Below, piece by piece: positions 60,952 through 64,000 of a stretch of DNA of 64,000 nucleotides (the first letter of the stretch is position 1; every line of letters begins with the position of its first letter). Origin of the DNA: an uncultured Eubacteriales bacterium (GTDB lineage Bacteria; Bacillota; Clostridia; TANB77; CAG-508); assembly GCA_902492015.1 (NCBI GenBank), contig CABUJR010000001.1, forward strand, positions 62,001 through 126,000, read 5' to 3'. The notes under the pieces are model-generated. The model was not told the DNA's origin. It did no database searches and saw nothing but the letters and a program-made list of their open reading frames with translations. The translations under genes and the position numbers were made by a program.

Positions 60952-62119
60952 ATTTCTTTATAACTATAACAGGTACTTCCATTTCTTCTTTTGATAGACC
61001 ACAATGAGTTGACTTTTTTACTGGTTTTCCTTCTGCTAAAAATGTTTCAAGTCTTATTATACTTCCAGCTACTGATAATGCTACATAATTTCCAATAAAA
61101 TCATCTATTTTATAATGTTTCTCTCCAAATCCTAAAAAATGATATTTATCTAAAAATTCTTCTTTTGTCATAAGCCAAAATTCTTTTTCAAATACTTTAT
61201 TAAATCTTTGCTCAAATATTTCTTTCATATTTTCTTTTACCCAAAATGTTAAAACTCTAGATTCTAAATACGCTGGAAGTATTAAGCATTCTTGAATTTC
61301 TGGATAATCTAATAATGTATATGATTTTTCAATATCTTTGTGTCCATGGTCTGCTGATATTATTAATATAGTATCAGCATCTATTTTTTTACTCATTTCT
61401 TCTATTTTTTTCTCAGCATCTTTTATAAATTCTTTAGCTTCTTCAGAAGTTGTACCAAATTTATGTAATAATCCATCTGGATTATCTGAATATGCTAAAA
61501 TAAATTTTCTATCTGGAATTTTGCATAAATCTTCTATGTTCATTATTAACTCATCAAGATTATCAGCGGTTATTCTACGTTTGGATCTTCTTTCTGCATA
61601 TTCTGGCTCTATTTCATAAGCCTTTACTTCTGGTGAAGCTTTCTCTATTTTTTCAAATACTGATTCATAATTCATAATTGTTTTAAAAACATCTACTAAT
61701 GGCTTTTTTATAGGTTCTCTTAAATATGATTCATTATGTGAAAACATATCTAAAGCTCTACCATATTCTTTAAAATATTGTGACCATGCTATCCATCCTG
61801 TTTCATAAGGTGGACATCCAGAATAATAACTTGTTAAAGCTGCAGTTGTTGTAGATGGATATACTGAGGTTACCATATCTATTTGATTTTTCTTTAAGAA
61901 TCCATTTGGAGATATTGGATTTAATATATGTTCTCCAAGTCCATCTAAAACTAAAAATATTACATTTTTATATTTTTTTTCACTTAAAATTTTATCTAAT
62001 TTTTCAGATGTTTTATGCTTTGTATCAACATTATAATATTTCAAAATTGAACTTATTGTTCCTAATATACAATGTTCATAATTTGGCATTACTATATTCT
62101 CATAATTTTCAGGGCTCAT
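60950..62119 (-). CDS. Alkaline-phosphatase-superfamily phosphodiesterase
   Basis: 389 residues from MSPENYENIV; GGAGGAA is 5 bases upstream of this ATG. The type I phosphodiesterase/nucleotide pyrophosphatase pattern is present: first metal Asp in VIFLVLDGLGEHIL, nucleophile Thr in YPSTTTAALTSYYSG, then YSDNPDGLLHKFG and ISADHGHKD for the second metal site. There is no signal peptide, so it is cytosolic. It may act on phosphodiesters or phosphonates; the substrate cannot be read from sequence. Monocistronic. Confidence 0.85.
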   Translation of the reverse strand: MSPENYENIVMPNYEHCILGTISSILKYYNVDTKHKTSEKLDKILSEKKYKNVIFLVLDGLGEHILNPISPNGFLKKNQIDMVTSVYPSTTTAALTSYYSGCPPYETGWIAWSQYFKEYGRALDMFSHNESYLREPIKKPLVDVFKTIMNYESVFEKIEKASPEVKAYEIEPEYAERRSKRRITADNLDELIMNIEDLCKIPDRKFILAYSDNPDGLLHKFGTTSEEAKEFIKDAEKKIEEMSKKIDADTILIISADHGHKDIEKSYTLLDYPEIQECLILPAYLESRVLTFWVKENMKEIFEQRFNKVFEKEFWLMTKEEFLDKYHFLGFGEKHYKIDDFIGNYVALSVAGSIIRLETFLAEGKPVKKSTHCGLSKEEMEVPVIVIKK

Positions 62120-62259
62120 AAATTCCTCCATAATTCTTTTCAATTACAAATATTATTATAAAGCAAAAAATTAATAACTTCAAGTTTATTTACACCACCA
62201 TGTTAGATGAATCATTTTTATAATATACAATTATTTAACTTTTTCATGTATATAAAACA

Positions 62260-62290
62260 AAAGATCCCCGTAGTCTACGGAGACCTTTTG
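62260..62290 (-). terminator. Terminator of the HIT-family gene
   Basis: AAAAGATCCCCGTAG and CTACGGAGACCTTTT pair with two wobbles around T, GC-richer than other terminators here like the gene it serves. Confidence 0.75.
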
Positions 62291-62297
62291 CGTCTGC

Positions 62298-63317
62298 TTA
62301 TTCTGACCAATTGGTACGCACCGGTAGTGCTTCGTAGAAGCCTTTCGTGCGCTGAACAATTCTCTCTGGAATTTCCTTAGATGTATTCAAGTAGTTCCAG
62401 ATATCTTTAAATGTCATAAGTACGTTGCCATAGAACGGCTCCACTCTCCAATTACTGAGTTCATTAGGAATCCCGTTCATATAGGCAATTACTTGTCTTG
62501 GAAATTGTCTCTGAACATAAACTCGAGGATCGCTTACTGCAAGCAATTCACCATCTGTTCCGCACTGATATGACATATACTTCGTCTTATAGAGAGATTT
62601 AATCTCTGCTACAGGTTGAAGTTTTACCATATCCAGATATTTTTTCTCAAATTCACAGCCAATTGCAACATGCGTATGTGCATGTACAATAGACTTAGCA
62701 TGAGAAGAAAATCCAGTGGGCGCAGATCCATGTTCAAAGAATATTACAGGCTTATCTTTTCCATAAGTTCCTTTTAAAATCATTTCGGTGTCCTTCATGA
62801 CTTCATAATATTCTTCAAACTGCTCTTCCGGAAGTCTTGCCATAGAAAAATAGTGAGATTTTGGGTTGATCATCACCATTCCCGGAATAAGGCACCCCAG
62901 CTCAATCTTTACGAAAAAATTTTCTGATTCGTAGATAATCATAAGTGGAAACTGTGGTGCATTAATATTGAACTCGGTTACTGTTCCTTCATGATTGCCA
63001 ATATAACACAAAAAGCATTCATCTTTTGAGGTGTCAAACTTCTGACCTTGACAAATTTCACCGCATTCAAATCCGTTTCCATGACAAAACGCGATAAAAT
63101 CGTGTTCATCTCTAAGCTCATTTGGTACATAGAGCTTATTGAAATTGCCCTTTAACGAATCAGCATCATAAAACTCCCGTAAAATCACTGGTGTCTTGTT
63201 GTTGCTCCAAACCTCCTCTACCATTGAAAGATCTGTGATAGTCTCAATTGCTTCAAAATTGAAGCGCTCAAGAGACTGTGGCTCTGCTACTAAAACTACT
63301 TTGTTGAATGTTAACAT
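62298..63317 (-). CDS. HIT-family (histidine triad) protein, probably acquired
   Basis: 339 residues from MLTFNKVVLVAEP (AAAGGAG 11 bases upstream; a GTG four codons earlier overlaps the site). The central HIT domain has ECFLCYIGNHEGTVTEF, a proline turn near MVMINPKSHYFSMARLPEEQF and the triad SIVHAHTHVAIG. HIT proteins hydrolyse or transfer nucleotides. The 100-residue N-terminal and 100-residue C-terminal regions are not recognised. GC content is visibly higher than in flanking genes, and a CGG at plus 63177-63179 is apparently read as Arg (ILREF) without a shift, so it looks like a recent arrival. Confidence 0.8.
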   Translation of the reverse strand: MLTFNKVVLVAEPQSLERFNFEAIETITDLSMVEEVWSNNKTPVILREFYDADSLKGNFNKLYVPNELRDEHDFIAFCHGNGFECGEICQGQKFDTSKDECFLCYIGNHEGTVTEFNINAPQFPLMIIYESENFFVKIELGCLIPGMVMINPKSHYFSMARLPEEQFEEYYEVMKDTEMILKGTYGKDKPVIFFEHGSAPTGFSSHAKSIVHAHTHVAIGCEFEKKYLDMVKLQPVAEIKSLYKTKYMSYQCGTDGELLAVSDPRVYVQRQFPRQVIAYMNGIPNELSNWRVEPFYGNVLMTFKDIWNYLNTSKEIPERIVQRTKGFYEALPVRTNWSE

Positions 63318-63596
63318 ATCATCATCCACTCCTTTACTATTATGTTACAATGTCTCATCAACTGCAGACTAAAATAAGTAGCCAATCATATTAATTATAT
63401 CACTTTTTGCCTTTTAAGTCAAAAAGTCAAATTTGTTATAGAAAATATCTTTTATGCCTGATTTAACTAACAGCATAACTTTTCTTATCAACATATTAAA
63501 ATTATACTATTATAATTAAAACAAGATAAATATATATTTTTTATAGATATTATATTTAAAATAATATATAATAATAAAAAATTAAGAAAGGAGAGT

Positions 63597-63632
63597 ATGA
63601 TTTATCATACAAATTTATTATGGATTTTTTAG
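63597..63632 (+). CDS. Eleven-codon upstream ORF before the nitroreductase
   Basis: AAAGGAGAGT stands 1-4 bases before ATG 63597, which encodes MIYHTNLLWIF and stops at 63632, 10 bases beyond the nitroreductase ATG in another frame. The only good ribosome site is in front of this mini-ORF, so the nitroreductase would be translated by re-initiation. A sequencing indel joining the two is possible. Confidence 0.4.
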   Translation: MIYHTNLLWIF

Positions 63633-64000
63633 ATTTAGTAAAAAATAGATATTCTTGTAGAAGCTTTTTAAATAAAGAAATAGAAAAAGAAAAACTTAAT
63701 AAAATTTTAGAAGCAGGTCAAGCTTCTCCAACAGCTTGTAATTTACAACCTCAAAGAATATTAGTATTAACAGATAAAGAAAAACTTGAAAAACTAAGTG
63801 AAGGTACAAGATTTGGCTGGAATGCTCCTGTTATAATGATTATATGTTATGATAAAAATATATCTTGGAAAAGAAAATATGATAATCACGATGAAGGTTC
63901 TACTGATGCAAGTATTGTTACAACTCAAATGATGCTTGAAGCTTTTAATTTAGGTTTAGGAACAACTTGGATTGGAGCATTTAATCCTGAAAAAATTAGA
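63620..64000 (+). CDS. Nitroreductase-family protein (5' part)
   Basis: 127 codons to the window edge. MDFLDLVKNRYSCRSF is the usual FMN-binding N-terminus (RYSxRxF), followed by ASPTACNLQPQRILVL and APVIMIICYD, then a helix DASIVTTQMMLEAFNLGLGTTWIGAF, the dimer and FMN-site block. These are FMN flavoproteins that reduce nitro or quinone compounds with NAD(P)H. Divergent from the HIT gene; the 280 bases between show no clear structure. Confidence 0.88.
   Translation, partial: MDFLDLVKNRYSCRSFLNKEIEKEKLNKILEAGQASPTACNLQPQRILVLTDKEKLEKLSEGTRFGWNAPVIMIICYDKNISWKRKYDNHDEGSTDASIVTTQMMLEAFNLGLGTTWIGAFNPEKIR

Noticed and set aside
1..64000. CRISPR array, rRNA operon or phage structural genes
   Set aside because: No regularly spaced repeats, no rRNA sequence and no capsid, portal or tail genes were seen.

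Overview
The window is AT-rich DNA from a low-GC Gram-positive bacterium, most likely an uncultivated gut Clostridia lineage. Pointers are strong AGGAGG-type ribosome binding sites, the gatC-gatA-gatB set, bifunctional adhE, Smc and ScpB, the short prolyl-tRNA synthetase, an HD-GYP protein, Spo0A-type domains and consensus TTGACA/TATAAT promoters. The order-level placement is my inference. All coordinates of hairpins and short repeats were read by eye.

Layout. 1 to about 2320 is the end of a mobile element (broken-frame Fic/Doc gene, oriT-like palindrome, large serine recombinase) inserted into an M15 peptidase gene, whose truncated 5' part remains at 2308-2703. 2.8-36.2 kb is chromosomal: a membrane protein with a Gly-rich tail, a polyamine cluster (homospermidine synthase, an unknown protein, a glutathionylspermidine-synthase-like ATP-grasp enzyme), an HD hydrolase with a possible ADP-ribosyltransferase domain, a GC-richer lipoprotein gene, a DUF362 ferredoxin, gatCAB, adhE, an M23 peptidase, a second Gly-tail membrane protein, smc, an HD-GYP protein, proS, scpB, and a radical SAM/SPASM operon whose partner is a membrane protein with a Cys-rich tail. 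A tRNA-Met(CAT) at 36332-36408 carries two tandem integrated mobilizable elements of about 10 kb each (36.4-46.5 and 46.5-56.7 kb). Each has its own tyrosine integrase, excisionase-like protein, MobV relaxase and a pMV158-type oriT. The first carries a two-component system with an ABC transporter. The second carries Spo0A-C-like regulators and a LytTR-regulated secreted protein. From 56.7 kb the chromosome resumes with two ECF sigma/DUF4179-type systems, a phosphodiesterase, a GC-richer HIT-family gene and the start of a nitroreductase gene.

Most unusual signal. In the AT-rich genes of this window I found the codon CGG in frame at only four first-encounter sites: 182 (Fic), 4946 (first Gly-tail protein), 23001 (second Gly-tail protein) and 60801 (ECF sigma factor). 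At all four, skipping the C, so that CGGN is read as a GGN glycine codon, restores the expected protein: the Fic core, the sigma-factor N-terminus, and poly-Gly tails that end at once in TAA. The only CGG codons apparently read straight through are in three GC-richer, probably recently acquired genes (10741, 55512, 62298). This suggests that CGG has no Arg tRNA here and triggers +1 frameshifting or quadruplet decoding as glycine. A recurrent sequencing artefact is the main alternative.
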